Positions 54,284 to 63,148 of a stretch of 64,000 bases of DNA are shown here, piece after piece. Location: contig JADJEK010000006.1 of the NCBI GenBank assembly GCA_016709145.1, positions 1 to 64,000 of the forward strand. Reading direction: 5' to 3'. Each line of letters opens with the position of its first letter. Within the stretch, counting starts at the first letter, position 1. The translations under genes and the position numbers were made by a program. Source of the stretch: Planctomycetota bacterium (GTDB lineage: Bacteria; Planctomycetota; B15-G4; JADJEK01). The notes below the pieces were generated by a model that did not search any database, was not told the origin of the DNA, and saw only the letters and a program-made list of their open reading frames with translations.

Positions 54284-55786
54284 TCACGGCTGGTAGACCT
54301 CGGCCACCGCCGGGCCACCGCCGACCACGAGCACCGTCCCGTCGTTCAGCTTCGACAGCAGCGGCAGCACGCGCGCCGCCGCCATCGAGCCGGTCGCGGC
54401 GATCGTGGAGGGCGCAGCGTAGAGATCGGCGGCCGAAGACGGAGTGAGGTTCACGGTCGGAGTGATCGGATCGAGGATCAGGTCGAAGCCGCCCGCGATC
54501 AGGGCCTTGCCGCCGGGCAGTGCGACGACGCCGGCGCCGGCACGCGGCACCGAGAGCGTGCCACCCGCGCTGAAGCCGCCGAAGAAGCCCGGCGTGTAGC
54601 GCTGGACGTCCGACAGCGTCGTGATGACGATCTGCGTGAGGTCGCCCGAGGTCAACACCGCCGAGAAGTCGACCGACAGACCGCCGACGAGCAGGGCCTT
54701 GCCGTCCGACAGCGCGACGGCCGAGTGCAGCATGCGCGCGCCGCTGAAGAACTTCGGGATGCCGAACGTGTTCAACGTCGGGTTGTATTCGTACGCCGTG
54801 GCCGAGACGGTCGGGATGCTGACGATCGGCAGCAGCGTCAGGCCGCCGGCGACGAGCACGCCACCGTTGCTCAGCGTGGTCGCACTGTGCAGCGCGCGCG
54901 GCTCGAGCATGTTCGGGCCGTTCGTGAACGACTGCGCGATCGGGTCGAAGATCTCGCTGGTCGGCTGGACGCCCGACAGGAACGCGAGGACGTCGGTGAC
55001 GTCGAACGACGCGAAGCCGCCGGTGATCAGCACCTTGCCGTTCGGCATCAGCGCCGCGGCGTGACCCGCGCGCTTCGCGTTCATCGTCAACGTCGTGGTC
55101 GCCTGCGTGGCCGGGTCGTAGATCGCAGCCGCATCGGTCGGCTGGCCGTCGAGGCCGAGGCCGCCGGAGAAGAACACGCGGCCATCGGCCAGCGACAGCG
55201 ACTGCGCGAGCACGCCGACGCCGAACGTCGCACCGGCGAGTTCGAACTCTTCGACGCGCGGGTCGTACTTCTGCGCCACCGGACCCGAGCCGCCGAGCAG
55301 CAGCACCGAGCCATCCGGCTGCGTCGCGAGCACGCCTCCGGCGACCGGGAGGTCGGGCGTGTCGAGCGTCGGCTCGAACGTGCCCGGCGTCGCGAACGTG
55401 ACACGCACGAGATTCGACGCGGTGTCGACCACGGGGCCGAGGATCGCTTGGAACGACACCGTGAGGTCTTGCAGGATCGGATCGGCGGGGACTGGGATCG
55501 ACAACGACGCGGCGCCCGAGCCATTCGTCATGCCGGTGAACCCGGGCAGCGCGGCGGACAGGTGCGCGTACGTCGGCGCGATCGACAGCGTGACGTTCGG
55601 GTTCACGACCACCTGCTGCTCGACGACGTTGAACAGCAGCATGTAGGGACGGGACGGGTCGCCGCTCAGCGTGAACGAGGTCACGCCGGGCAGGCCGCCG
55701 CCGGACTTGTCGAGCGCCAGCGTGCCCGCTGTCGCAAACGTGGACAACACGGCCAGAGAGGTAGCGGCGAACGCAGCGAGCTTCAT
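54284..55786 (-). CDS. Secreted Kelch-like propeller protein
   Basis: This 500-residue protein has a signal peptide (KLAAFAATSLAVLSTFATAG), an N-terminal beta-sandwich of about 120 residues and then Kelch-type propeller blades, each with a double glycine after a hydrophobic strand: VLITGGFA, VLVAGGLT, ALLVGGLS, ALIAGGFD and VLVVGGGP. It should act outside the cytoplasm. The ATG at 55786 is set by the signal peptide. It lies 70 bases upstream of the EutN-like gene on the same strand. Confidence 0.85.
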   Translation of the reverse strand: MKLAAFAATSLAVLSTFATAGTLALDKSGGGLPGVTSFTLSGDPSRPYMLLFNVVEQQVVVNPNVTLSIAPTYAHLSAALPGFTGMTNGSGAASLSIPVPADPILQDLTVSFQAILGPVVDTASNLVRVTFATPGTFEPTLDTPDLPVAGGVLATQPDGSVLLLGGSGPVAQKYDPRVEEFELAGATFGVGVLAQSLSLADGRVFFSGGLGLDGQPTDAAAIYDPATQATTTLTMNAKRAGHAAALMPNGKVLITGGFASFDVTDVLAFLSGVQPTSEIFDPIAQSFTNGPNMLEPRALHSATTLSNGGVLVAGGLTLLPIVSIPTVSATAYEYNPTLNTFGIPKFFSGARMLHSAVALSDGKALLVGGLSVDFSAVLTSGDLTQIVITTLSDVQRYTPGFFGGFSAGGTLSVPRAGAGVVALPGGKALIAGGFDLILDPITPTVNLTPSSAADLYAAPSTIAATGSMAAARVLPLLSKLNDGTVLVVGGGPAVAEVYQP

Positions 55787-56169
55787 GCGCGGTCCTCGAT
55801 ACGGGATGGGTGACGGGAACGGACGGTCGACCGGCGGGTGCCAGGCGCGTCGTGTGGGGCGGAGGATATCACGCCAAACGGTCTTTCGCCGCGTCGCGAT
55901 TCCGTGCGTGACGTCGGCCCTGGCGTCCAGATTTCGTTTCTTGGCCGCAGGATGCGTTGGTATCCATGCGGCGCATTGGCGGCCGAAGCGAGCGCTTCGG
56001 TGGAAGAAAGAGTTGGGATCAAGGCGCTCCACGCGCCGACGAGTTCGTCGTTCAGGGCGCCATAGGCGTTGCACGAGCGGAGAATCCGTCCCGGGATCGA
56101 CCCTCCTTCCATCGCGGTGAACGCCCACGGTGCATCCGTCCGGTTCTTTTCACCCTCAGGAGGGTTTCC
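55787..56169. other. Divergent intergenic region
   Basis: This stretch of about 380 bases separates the Kelch-like gene (minus) from the tandem lipoprotein genes (plus). I see no clear promoter, RNA or repeat in it. Confidence 0.4.
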
Positions 56170-56598
56170 ATGATTCGAGCTCTGCGTTTCGGAGCGCTCG
56201 CAGGCCTGCTGTTCGCAGCCGGCTGCACGTCTTGGTCGGGCTACAGCGAGCCCGAGGAGATGGTGAAGCGCTTCAGCTTCGAGGCGAACAACTTCCGCAT
56301 CGTCAAGACCGACCTCAAGGGTCACTCGTCGTGCGCCTACATCTTCCCGTTCCTGTCGGTCGGTGCGTTCGGCATGGGCGGCATCGCGCTCGGCAGCACG
56401 GACCTGTACGCCCAGGCGTACAAGGAACTGCGCGCGAACGCCCAGCCGTTCGTCGAGGGCAAGTCGGCTCAACTGCACAACGTCGTGCAGGAGATCTCGA
56501 TCAACCCGAACTTCTACTTCTACGGCGTGATCCACGTGAATCTGGCGGCTGACGTCGTCGAGTTCACGGGTGAGTACGTCGATTACAAGAACCGCTGA
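56170..56598 (+). CDS. Small lipoprotein 1 (tandem paralogue)
   Basis: This 142-residue lipoprotein has a lipobox (FGALAGLLFAAGC). The mature part reads FEANNFRIVKTDLKG, then ALGSTDLYAQAYKELRANAQ and LHNVVQEISINPNFYFYG, a pattern like small TRL/DUF6567-type lipoproteins in which a strand-helix-strand core follows a NFRxV stretch. That assignment is tentative. GGAGGG precedes the start. It is followed by a paralogue 50 bases later, with which it shares the layout of strands and helix. Confidence 0.8.
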   Translation: MIRALRFGALAGLLFAAGCTSWSGYSEPEEMVKRFSFEANNFRIVKTDLKGHSSCAYIFPFLSVGAFGMGGIALGSTDLYAQAYKELRANAQPFVEGKSAQLHNVVQEISINPNFYFYGVIHVNLAADVVEFTGEYVDYKNR

Positions 56599-56648
56599 GC
56601 GGCGGTCGGATCCGTTCGCACAACGAAACGAATCAGGAGAACAACTCA

Positions 56649-57017
56649 ATGCGTCGATCCATCCTCGCTCTGATCGCACTGGTCGGCCTGGTCGCTCCGG
56701 GCTGCTCGTCGTACGTCGGCTGGAACGCCAAGCCCTCGGCCCACACGGAGATCGTCCTCAAGGAGAACGACTTCAAGGCGCTGAAGGGTGGCTACAACTC
56801 GAGCCAGTCGTGCTGGTACGTGTTCGGTCTGATCCCGGTCGGGAACCCGAACCTGTTGTCGCGCGCGATGTCGGACGTCCGCGGCCAGGCCAAGCTCGAA
56901 AGCAAGGCCGCGCAGCTCGTCAACTACACGCTCGACGACCGCAAGAACTGGTACTTCATCTTCGCCGCGCACCACCAGCTCACGGTGACCGCGGACGCGA
57001 TCGAGTACACGAAGTAA
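56649..57017 (+). CDS. Small lipoprotein 2 (tandem paralogue)
   Basis: This 122-residue lipoprotein has a lipobox (LIALVGLVAPGC) and the same core as the previous gene: LKENDFKALKGGYN, SCWYVFGLIPVG, an AMSDVRGQAKLESKAAQLVNY helix and an HHQLTVTADAIEYTK strand. CAGGAG stands before the start. The two genes probably arose by duplication. Their role in the outer membrane is unknown. Confidence 0.8.
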   Translation: MRRSILALIALVGLVAPGCSSYVGWNAKPSAHTEIVLKENDFKALKGGYNSSQSCWYVFGLIPVGNPNLLSRAMSDVRGQAKLESKAAQLVNYTLDDRKNWYFIFAAHHQLTVTADAIEYTK

Positions 57018-57199
57018 GTCGAGTTCGATGATCGCTTCGGGGGCGCGCGTTCCGAGTCGCGGAGCGCGTGCCCCCGACGCTTGCAGGATCGAGGAAGTCG
57101 ATCCGCTCCGCGCAAGCCGTTGCTAACTTCACGCGCCCATTCGCGTCCGCGGCCCATTCGCGCCAGCGGATGGACGTGCGCACATCCGGGAGATCTCGC

Positions 57200-58654
57200 A
57201 TGCAGTTCGACGTCGCGCGTGAAGCGCAGGTGGTGACCTCCGATCTCGTGACGGTGTGGCTCGCGCGTGGCGAGAAGGTCGGACTGACGTCGGACGTCGG
57301 CGCGCTCGCGCAGGCTCTGATCGATCGGGACGAATGGAAGGCCGACGCGAAGAACGCCGTGCTGCTCTACGGCGGCAAGGCCGGCAAGCAGCGCTTGCTG
57401 TTGGTCGGCCTCGGCACCGGCAAGGACGTCACGAGCGAGACGTTGAAGCGTGCGGCGGGCATCACGCTCGCTCGCGCGAAGGCCGTGAAGGCGAAGCGCG
57501 TCGGCATCGTCGTGCGCGGGGTGAAGCTCGCGCCGGCCAGCGTCGCGGACGCCATCGGCGAGGGCTTCGTGCTGGGGTCCTACGTCGCACCCGCGCGCAA
57601 GAAGACGGCCGACAAGTCCGCGTCGCTGCCGCGCGTCGTCGTCTCCGCGGACAAGAACGCGACGGTCGTGGAAGCGGCGCTCGAGCACGGTCGCGTCGTC
57701 GCCTCGGCGACCAATCGCGCGCGTCGCCTCGGCGATCTGCCCGCGAACGAACTGACGCCGACCGACCTCGGCGCGCAAGCGCAGGCGATGGCGAAGGGGA
57801 CCGGCGTGCGGTGCAAGGTGCATCGCGTCGCCGACCTGAAGCGCATGAAGATGGGGGGCATCCTCGGTGTCGGCAAGGGCTCGGCCGAGCCGCCGGTCCT
57901 CATCGAGTTGCACCACGCGCCGAAGCGCGCCACGAAGACGGTCTGCATCGTCGGCAAGGGCATCACGTTCGACACCGGCGGCATCTCGATCAAGCCGCCG
58001 GCTGGCATGGAAGAGATGAAGTACGACATGTGCGGCGGCGCCGCCGTGGTCGGAGCGGTCGAGGCCGCGGCGCGACTGAACCTGCCGGTGCGCGTGATCG
58101 GGATCATCGCGGCCGCCGAGAACATGCCGGGTTCGCGCGCGCAGAAGCCCGGCGACACGCTGACGACGGCATCGGGCCACACGGTCGAAGTGATCAACAC
58201 CGATGCCGAGGGTCGACTCGTGCTCGCCGATGCCCTGCATCACGCGACGACGTTCGAGCCCGACGCGATCGTCGACCTCGCGACGTTGACGGGGGCGTGC
58301 GTCGTCGCGCTCGGTCACGACGCCGCGGGCTTGTTCACGCGTCACGACGGCATGCGCAAGGCGCTCCAGGATGCGGCCGATGCGTCGGGCGATCCGTTGT
58401 GGCCGATGCCGATCTTCGCCGAGATGGACGAGGACCTGAAGTCCTCGGTCGCGGACCTCAGGAACCTCGGATCCCGCGAGGGTGGGGCGAGTTGGGCTGC
58501 CGCGTTCCTGAAGACGTTCGTCGGCGACGTGCCGTGGGCGCACCTCGACATCGCCGGCACGGCGTGGGGAATGCGCACGCGTGAATACCTCGGCAAGGGT
58601 GCGACGGGCGCCGGCGTGCGCCTGCTCGTGAAGTGGCTCGAGGGCCTGCGCTGA
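57200..58654 (+). CDS. pepA: Leucyl aminopeptidase (M17 family)
   Basis: This 484-residue cytosolic aminopeptidase removes N-terminal residues using two metal ions. The C-terminal catalytic domain has GKGITFDTGGISIKPP with the metal-site Lys/Asp residues, the KYDMCGGAAVVGA segment and the signature NTDAEGRLVLADAL. The N-terminal domain has the usual macro-like fold. The ATG at 57200 follows GGGAG and gives the normal length; a longer frame to 57068 is unlikely. It converges with the radical SAM gene across a strong hairpin. Confidence 0.95.
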   Translation: MQFDVAREAQVVTSDLVTVWLARGEKVGLTSDVGALAQALIDRDEWKADAKNAVLLYGGKAGKQRLLLVGLGTGKDVTSETLKRAAGITLARAKAVKAKRVGIVVRGVKLAPASVADAIGEGFVLGSYVAPARKKTADKSASLPRVVVSADKNATVVEAALEHGRVVASATNRARRLGDLPANELTPTDLGAQAQAMAKGTGVRCKVHRVADLKRMKMGGILGVGKGSAEPPVLIELHHAPKRATKTVCIVGKGITFDTGGISIKPPAGMEEMKYDMCGGAAVVGAVEAAARLNLPVRVIGIIAAAENMPGSRAQKPGDTLTTASGHTVEVINTDAEGRLVLADALHHATTFEPDAIVDLATLTGACVVALGHDAAGLFTRHDGMRKALQDAADASGDPLWPMPIFAEMDEDLKSSVADLRNLGSREGGASWAAAFLKTFVGDVPWAHLDIAGTAWGMRTREYLGKGATGAGVRLLVKWLEGLR

Positions 58655-58657
58655 AGC

Positions 58658-58687
58658 GGGGACAGTCCCCTCATCTGCTCTGTCCCC
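58658..58687. repeat. 30-bp dispersed repeat, copy 2
   Basis: This copy is identical to 30462-30491 in sequence and orientation, and starts three bases after the pepA stop. A further half-unit GGACTGTCCCC follows at about 58699-58709. Confidence 0.8.
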
Positions 58688-58747
58688 CGAGATGCTGAGG
58701 ACTGTCCCCGGCGTCGACCGGGGTTGCGATTCGCTTCGCGCTCGATC

Positions 58748-58798
58748 GAAACGACACGGCCGCGTGACTGAACTCCAGTCACGCGGCCGTGTCGTTTC
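58748..58798. terminator. Bidirectional terminator hairpin
   Basis: A perfect 23-bp stem (left arm GAAACGACACGGCCGCGTGACTG) has a 5-base loop. The outer GAAA and TTTC ends supply a short U-run on either strand. It lies between convergent pepA and the radical SAM gene. Confidence 0.85.
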
Positions 58799-58828
58799 AG
58801 CGTTCGGACTTCAGTTCTGGCGGACGGT

Positions 58829-60376
58829 TCAGTCCATGTGCGCGGCGACGCGCTCGTCACCCATCATGGTCTTCGCGGCCAAGCGCTTGCTGATCTTGCC
58901 GAAGAGCTTCTCGTAGCAGCGGATCGTGCCCTTGATGGCCACGCGCTTCGTGAAGTCCCACCAGAACCAGTTCTTCATGCCGGTGAAGCCCTGGGCCTCG
59001 TTGTAGATCTTGTTCTGCTCCGACACGAGGACCTCGGAGTGGAGCATGTAGATCACGGTCAGCAGCGGCGACAGCCACTTGATGCGGATCAGCTTGCGCA
59101 TCATCGGCTCGAGCTTCGGATTGCGCACGACGATTGGGAACAGCTTGTGGAAGTTCTCGAACTCGTGACGGTTGTCGAACGAGATCGGGGACGTGCGGTT
59201 GAAGCGGTTGCTGAACTTGTCCCACTCGTCCGTCGCGTACCCCATGTTCTCCGTCATGTCGTTGATGTCGGTCATGGGATACGGCTGCAGCAGCGACACC
59301 AGCGGGTGGTCGACCTTGCACTCGATGTTGAGGCGCAGCGTGTCGAACTCGTCCTCGATGGTCGAACCCGGCGCGCCGATCATGTTCAGCGAGCCGAGGC
59401 GGATGCCGTGCTTGTCGATGTACGTCGCGGCGTTCACGAGCTGCTGGCGCGTCGTGTTCTTCTTGTAGACCTGATTGCGGATGTGGTCGTTCGCCGCCTC
59501 GATCGCGATGCGCGTGTAGATGCAGCCCGACTTCTTCAGCAGCTCGATCTGCTTCTCCTGGACCATGTTCGCCATCAGGATGCAGTCGAACGGCAGGCCG
59601 ACTTCCTTCGGCCAGCGCTCGGCGAACTCTTCGAGCCAGTCCATGCGGATGTTGAAGATGTCGTCGACGAAGTGGACCATGCGCAGCGGGTACTTCTCCC
59701 GCACCTGCTTGACCTCCGCGATGATGTGCGACACGGAGCGCTTGCGGACGTACTCGACTTTGTTCGTGCCGTAGAGCTTCTTGCGCCACGAGTGGTGGAA
59801 GCAGAACGAGCAGTCCATCGGGCAACCGCGCATCGACACGAACACCTTGCGGTGCGAATCGCGATAGAGCGGGGCGGCGTCGTAGATCACTTCGCGGTCG
59901 GGGAAGCCGAGGGCTTCGAGTTCCGCCGACGTCATCAGAGGACGCTGTGGGTTGGTCTTCAGCGAGCCGTCGACGTTCTTGAACACGAAGTTCGGCGTCT
60001 CGCGGATGTCCTCGCCGCGTTCCATGCGCGCCAGCAAGTCGACCAGCGCGACTTCGCCTTCACCGCGGCAGAACGCGTCGCACGGACCCTCCTTGATGAA
60101 CTCGGGCACGGCCGTCGGGTGCGGTCCGCCGTGGATGACGAGCGCGTTGCTGTGCTGCTTGACGGCCTTCGTCAGGTCCATCATGTAGCTGTGCAGACCG
60201 GTCGTGTACGACATCGCGATGACGTGCGGGTCGTACTCCTTGACCTTTGCGACCCAGTCCTTGTCGGGGAGGAACAGCGCCTTCGACTCGTGGCCGGCGT
60301 TCTTGACTGCTCGGGACAGGTACATGATCCCGAGCATTTCCTGCGGCAGGAATTCTTCGAGGAAGAGAACGCGCAT
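58829..60376 (-). CDS. B12-binding radical SAM protein
   Basis: This 515-residue protein has an N-terminal cobalamin-binding-like Rossmann domain (MRVLFLEEFLPQEMLGIMYLSRAVKNAG; VIHGGPHPTAVPEF) and a radical SAM barrel with the 4Fe-4S motif in MRGCPMDCSFCFHH (CxxxCxxC). A C-terminal helical region follows with aromatic segments. The family includes enzymes of the BchE/HpnP type and several that modify lipids or sugars, so the substrate is not fixed. The ATG at 60376 is chosen. It converges with pepA and lies 125 bases downstream of a glycosyltransferase gene on the same strand. Confidence 0.9.
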   Translation of the reverse strand: MRVLFLEEFLPQEMLGIMYLSRAVKNAGHESKALFLPDKDWVAKVKEYDPHVIAMSYTTGLHSYMMDLTKAVKQHSNALVIHGGPHPTAVPEFIKEGPCDAFCRGEGEVALVDLLARMERGEDIRETPNFVFKNVDGSLKTNPQRPLMTSAELEALGFPDREVIYDAAPLYRDSHRKVFVSMRGCPMDCSFCFHHSWRKKLYGTNKVEYVRKRSVSHIIAEVKQVREKYPLRMVHFVDDIFNIRMDWLEEFAERWPKEVGLPFDCILMANMVQEKQIELLKKSGCIYTRIAIEAANDHIRNQVYKKNTTRQQLVNAATYIDKHGIRLGSLNMIGAPGSTIEDEFDTLRLNIECKVDHPLVSLLQPYPMTDINDMTENMGYATDEWDKFSNRFNRTSPISFDNRHEFENFHKLFPIVVRNPKLEPMMRKLIRIKWLSPLLTVIYMLHSEVLVSEQNKIYNEAQGFTGMKNWFWWDFTKRVAIKGTIRCYEKLFGKISKRLAAKTMMGDERVAAHMD

Positions 60377-60501
60377 GGAGGTCCGTCCAAGTTGAAGGAT
60401 GAGGCGGCCGGAGCGCGCAATGCGTGCCACGGTGTCGTCGCCGCGCGAACTATAACACCAAGGGAGAGACCCGCAACTTCGGCGGGATCGGCGGGGAAAC
60501 T

Positions 60502-61656
60502 TCAGCGCTTCGCGTCGACGAGACTCTGGAGCAGGGCTTCGACGCGCGCGAACAGCGTTTCTCGGTCGAATGCGCGCACTTTCTCCCGCGAGTACGCGCC
60601 GAATCGTTCCCCGAGCGCGCGGTCGCCGAGGATGCGCGCGAGGCCGTCCCGGATCGCCGGCACGTCGTTGAAATCGGTCAGGATCCCGTTCTTCTCGTGC
60701 TCGACCAACTCGGGATTGCCACACACGTTGGAGCAGACGATCGGTGTGCCGAGGAACATGACCTCGAGCAAGGTGTGGGAGAGTCCCTCGTAGCGCGAAT
60801 TGAGCGCGAACACGTCGGCCGCGCGGATCCACTCGAGCGTCTCGGCGTGCGGCCGATTGCCGACGAAATGAACGCGCTCGGCGACTCCGCAGTCCTGCGC
60901 GAGCCGCGTCCACGCGTCGAGTTCTTCGCCGTCACCGACCACGTAAAGATGTTCGTCGTGCTGCAGTTGGGAGAGCGCGCGGATCAATCCGTCGACGCCC
61001 TTCCAGACCATCAAGCGGCACACGGTGACGATCACGCGGCGATCGAGTGGCACACCGAGCTTGGCGCGTGCCTCGGCCTTCGGCGTCGCGAACGTCTTCG
61101 GGCCGTTGTAGACGTTGTGGATCAAGCGCACCTTGTCGGGTTCGATGCCGTAGCCGATCACGATGCGGCGCAGGTAGTCGGAGCACGACACGATCGCGTC
61201 GACGCGCCTCCACCACCACTTCTGTAGCGTTCGAGCCAGCCAGACCTTGAAGCCGTACGACTTGCGCTGATACGCGTCGATGTCGTCTTCGGTCCAACGG
61301 TAGCGATGCGCGATCTCCCAGCTGCCATCGACCATGATGCGGATCGCGCACTTCTTGCGCCTCAATTTGGCCGCCAGCACCGCGAGCAGCGCGAGGTGTT
61401 CGTTGACGTAGACGACGTCGCGGTCCTTGGCGTGCTCGTAGATCTTCAAGAACGAACGCCAGTAGCGCTTCGGCAACGAGTCGCGCGTGATCGCGACGAC
61501 GTCGAACGGATAGCCCTTCGGGTGGGGGTCCTCGCAGAACGCGACGACCTTCACGTCGTGCCCGCGCTCGACCAGGAAACGCCCGAGGCTCGGGACGTAC
61601 ACGGCGGGGCCGCCGAGATCGGGCGGGAACACTGGCGTGGTGATGAGGACGCGCAC
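60502..61656 (-). CDS. Glycosyltransferase family 4-type
   Basis: This 384-residue GT-B enzyme has an N-terminal VRVLITTPVFPPDLGGPAVY acceptor-domain start, the donor region VTVCRLMVWKGVDGLI and the E-x7-E type sequence RYEGLSHTLLEVMFLGTPIVCSN. It starts with GTG at 61656, since the longer frame runs through the tRNA-Leu and tRNA-Cys genes. It probably adds a sugar to a surface glycan and is near the epimerase and asparagine-synthase genes. Confidence 0.9.
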   Translation of the reverse strand: MRVLITTPVFPPDLGGPAVYVPSLGRFLVERGHDVKVVAFCEDPHPKGYPFDVVAITRDSLPKRYWRSFLKIYEHAKDRDVVYVNEHLALLAVLAAKLRRKKCAIRIMVDGSWEIAHRYRWTEDDIDAYQRKSYGFKVWLARTLQKWWWRRVDAIVSCSDYLRRIVIGYGIEPDKVRLIHNVYNGPKTFATPKAEARAKLGVPLDRRVIVTVCRLMVWKGVDGLIRALSQLQHDEHLYVVGDGEELDAWTRLAQDCGVAERVHFVGNRPHAETLEWIRAADVFALNSRYEGLSHTLLEVMFLGTPIVCSNVCGNPELVEHEKNGILTDFNDVPAIRDGLARILGDRALGERFGAYSREKVRAFDRETLFARVEALLQSLVDAKR

Positions 61657-61859
61657 GTCGAGTTCCGGGGCTGGAGAAGTCCGGGAGTGTACGCCGCATT
61701 CGCGGGGTGGGCCACTCGAGCGCCGAGGACGAGGTGTCGCGGGCCCCAGGCCCGGCCGCCGTCCGCGACATCGATGCCGCCCTCGTCGACCAAACGCGTG
61801 CCGCCGTTGACTTGTCCGCGGTCCTCCCGATAGGGTCTGCGCCTTCGTCGAGAGAACGA

Positions 61860-61934
61860 GGCGGCATAGCCAAGCGGTAAGGCGACGGATTGCAAATCCG
61901 TTATTCCCCGGTTCGATCCCGGGTGCCGCCTCCA
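61860..61934 (+). tRNA. tRNA-Cys (anticodon GCA)
   Basis: This 75-nt cloverleaf has acceptor GGCGGCA with TGCCGCC, D-arm AGCCAAGCGGTAAGGC, anticodon stem-loop CGGATTGCAAATCCG, T-loop GGTTCGATCCC and an encoded CCA. Confidence 0.95.
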
Positions 61935-62009
61935 TCTCCGACGACGACCTCGACGAACGCCAAGCGGCCACGACGAGGTGACTCCGACGCGAGTCCAGAT
62001 GAGTTCGGA

Positions 62010-62098
62010 GTGGGAGTGGCGGAATTGGCAGACGCACGGGACTTAAAATCCTGCGGCCTTCACCGGCCGTGCGGGTTCGACCCCCGCCTCCCGCACCA
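62010..62098 (+). tRNA. tRNA-Leu (anticodon TAA)
   Basis: This 89-nt class II tRNA has a long variable arm (CTGCGGCCTTCACCGGCCG region), acceptor GTGGGAG with CTCCCGC (one U-G pair), anticodon loop CTTAAAA and an encoded CCA. It follows tRNA-Cys by 75 bases and may share its transcript. Confidence 0.93.
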
Positions 62099-62194
62099 TC
62101 CTCCATCCCGGGTCGCGCCATTCCGATTCCCGCGGAAGGCCGGGCGTTCCCCCTCGTTGTGGCCGCCAGCGAACTTCTTCGTCGAGAGCCCTCC

Positions 62195-63148
62195 ATGCGC
62201 GTCCTGGTGACCGGCGGCGCCGGCTTCCTCGGATCCCATCTCGTCGCTCGTCTCGTGGCGCGCGGCGACGAGGTCGTCGTGCTCGACGACCTCTCGACCG
62301 GGGATCCCGACGCTCTCGATCGCACGCGAGTCGACCTCGTCGTCGCCGATGTCACCGACGCCCGTCGCGTCGACTCCTGCGTCGCTGCCGTCGATCGCGT
62401 GGTGCATCTCGCATCGGTTGTCGGCGTCGAACGCGTCGCCGCCGAACCGGAGCGCACCGAGTTCGTCATCGAACGCGGCGCGCACGCCGTGATCGCGGCC
62501 GCCGCGCGCCATGCCGTGCCGTCGATCGTCGTCACGTCGTCGGAGGTCTACGGGTTCCGCGCGCCGGCTCCCGTGAGCGAGACGTTCGAGCCCGTCGACG
62601 TCGACGCGGTCGCCGCGCGTTGGTCCTACGTGCGCGCGAAGCGTGTCGCGGATCGCCTCGCGCGAGCCGCGCACGCGGTGGGTACGCCGATCTTGACCGT
62701 GCGACCGTTCAACATCGTCGGCGAACGTCAGCGCGAAGACGGCGGCGCCGTGCTGCCGCGATTCGTCGCACGCGCGCTGCGCGGTGAACCGCTCGAAGTC
62801 CATGGCGACGGTTTGCAAAGCCGCGCCTTCCTCGACGTGCGCGATGCAGCGTCCGCGCTCGCGACGTTGCTCGAGCGCGATCGGTTCGCTTGCGACGCCG
62901 TCAATCTCGGCGGTCGTGACGAGTGGACGATGCTGGAACTCGCGCACGAAGTCGTGCGCGTGCTCGCGGTGGACGTGCCGGTCGTCTGCGTGAAGCCCGG
63001 CGCCGAGCGCGGGATGGCCGAGATCCGACGTCGATTGCCCGATCTCACGCGTCTGGAGAGTCTCGGCATCGAACCCGCGCCGATCGACGTCGCCGCGGTC
63101 GTCGCGCGCGTGGCGGCGAGTCTCGAGGCGACCGCGGCAGCGCGCTGA
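62195..63148 (+). CDS. NAD-dependent nucleotide-sugar epimerase/dehydratase
   Basis: This 317-residue extended short-chain dehydrogenase has the Rossmann motif VTGGAGFLGSHLVARL, the TSSEVYG serine site and the catalytic WSYVRAK (Y-x3-K). It converts a nucleotide-linked sugar, as in the UDP-glucuronate decarboxylase/UDP-glucose epimerase group. The ATG at 62195 is supported by the Rossmann start. The next gene begins inside its stop codon (TGATG), so they are translated together. Confidence 0.92.
   Translation: MRVLVTGGAGFLGSHLVARLVARGDEVVVLDDLSTGDPDALDRTRVDLVVADVTDARRVDSCVAAVDRVVHLASVVGVERVAAEPERTEFVIERGAHAVIAAAARHAVPSIVVTSSEVYGFRAPAPVSETFEPVDVDAVAARWSYVRAKRVADRLARAAHAVGTPILTVRPFNIVGERQREDGGAVLPRFVARALRGEPLEVHGDGLQSRAFLDVRDAASALATLLERDRFACDAVNLGGRDEWTMLELAHEVVRVLAVDVPVVCVKPGAERGMAEIRRRLPDLTRLESLGIEPAPIDVAAVVARVAASLEATAAAR

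Noticed and set aside
61656..62535. N-terminal extension of the glycosyltransferase
   Set aside because: The extension would run antisense through two tRNA genes; the GTG at 61656 begins the GT fold.
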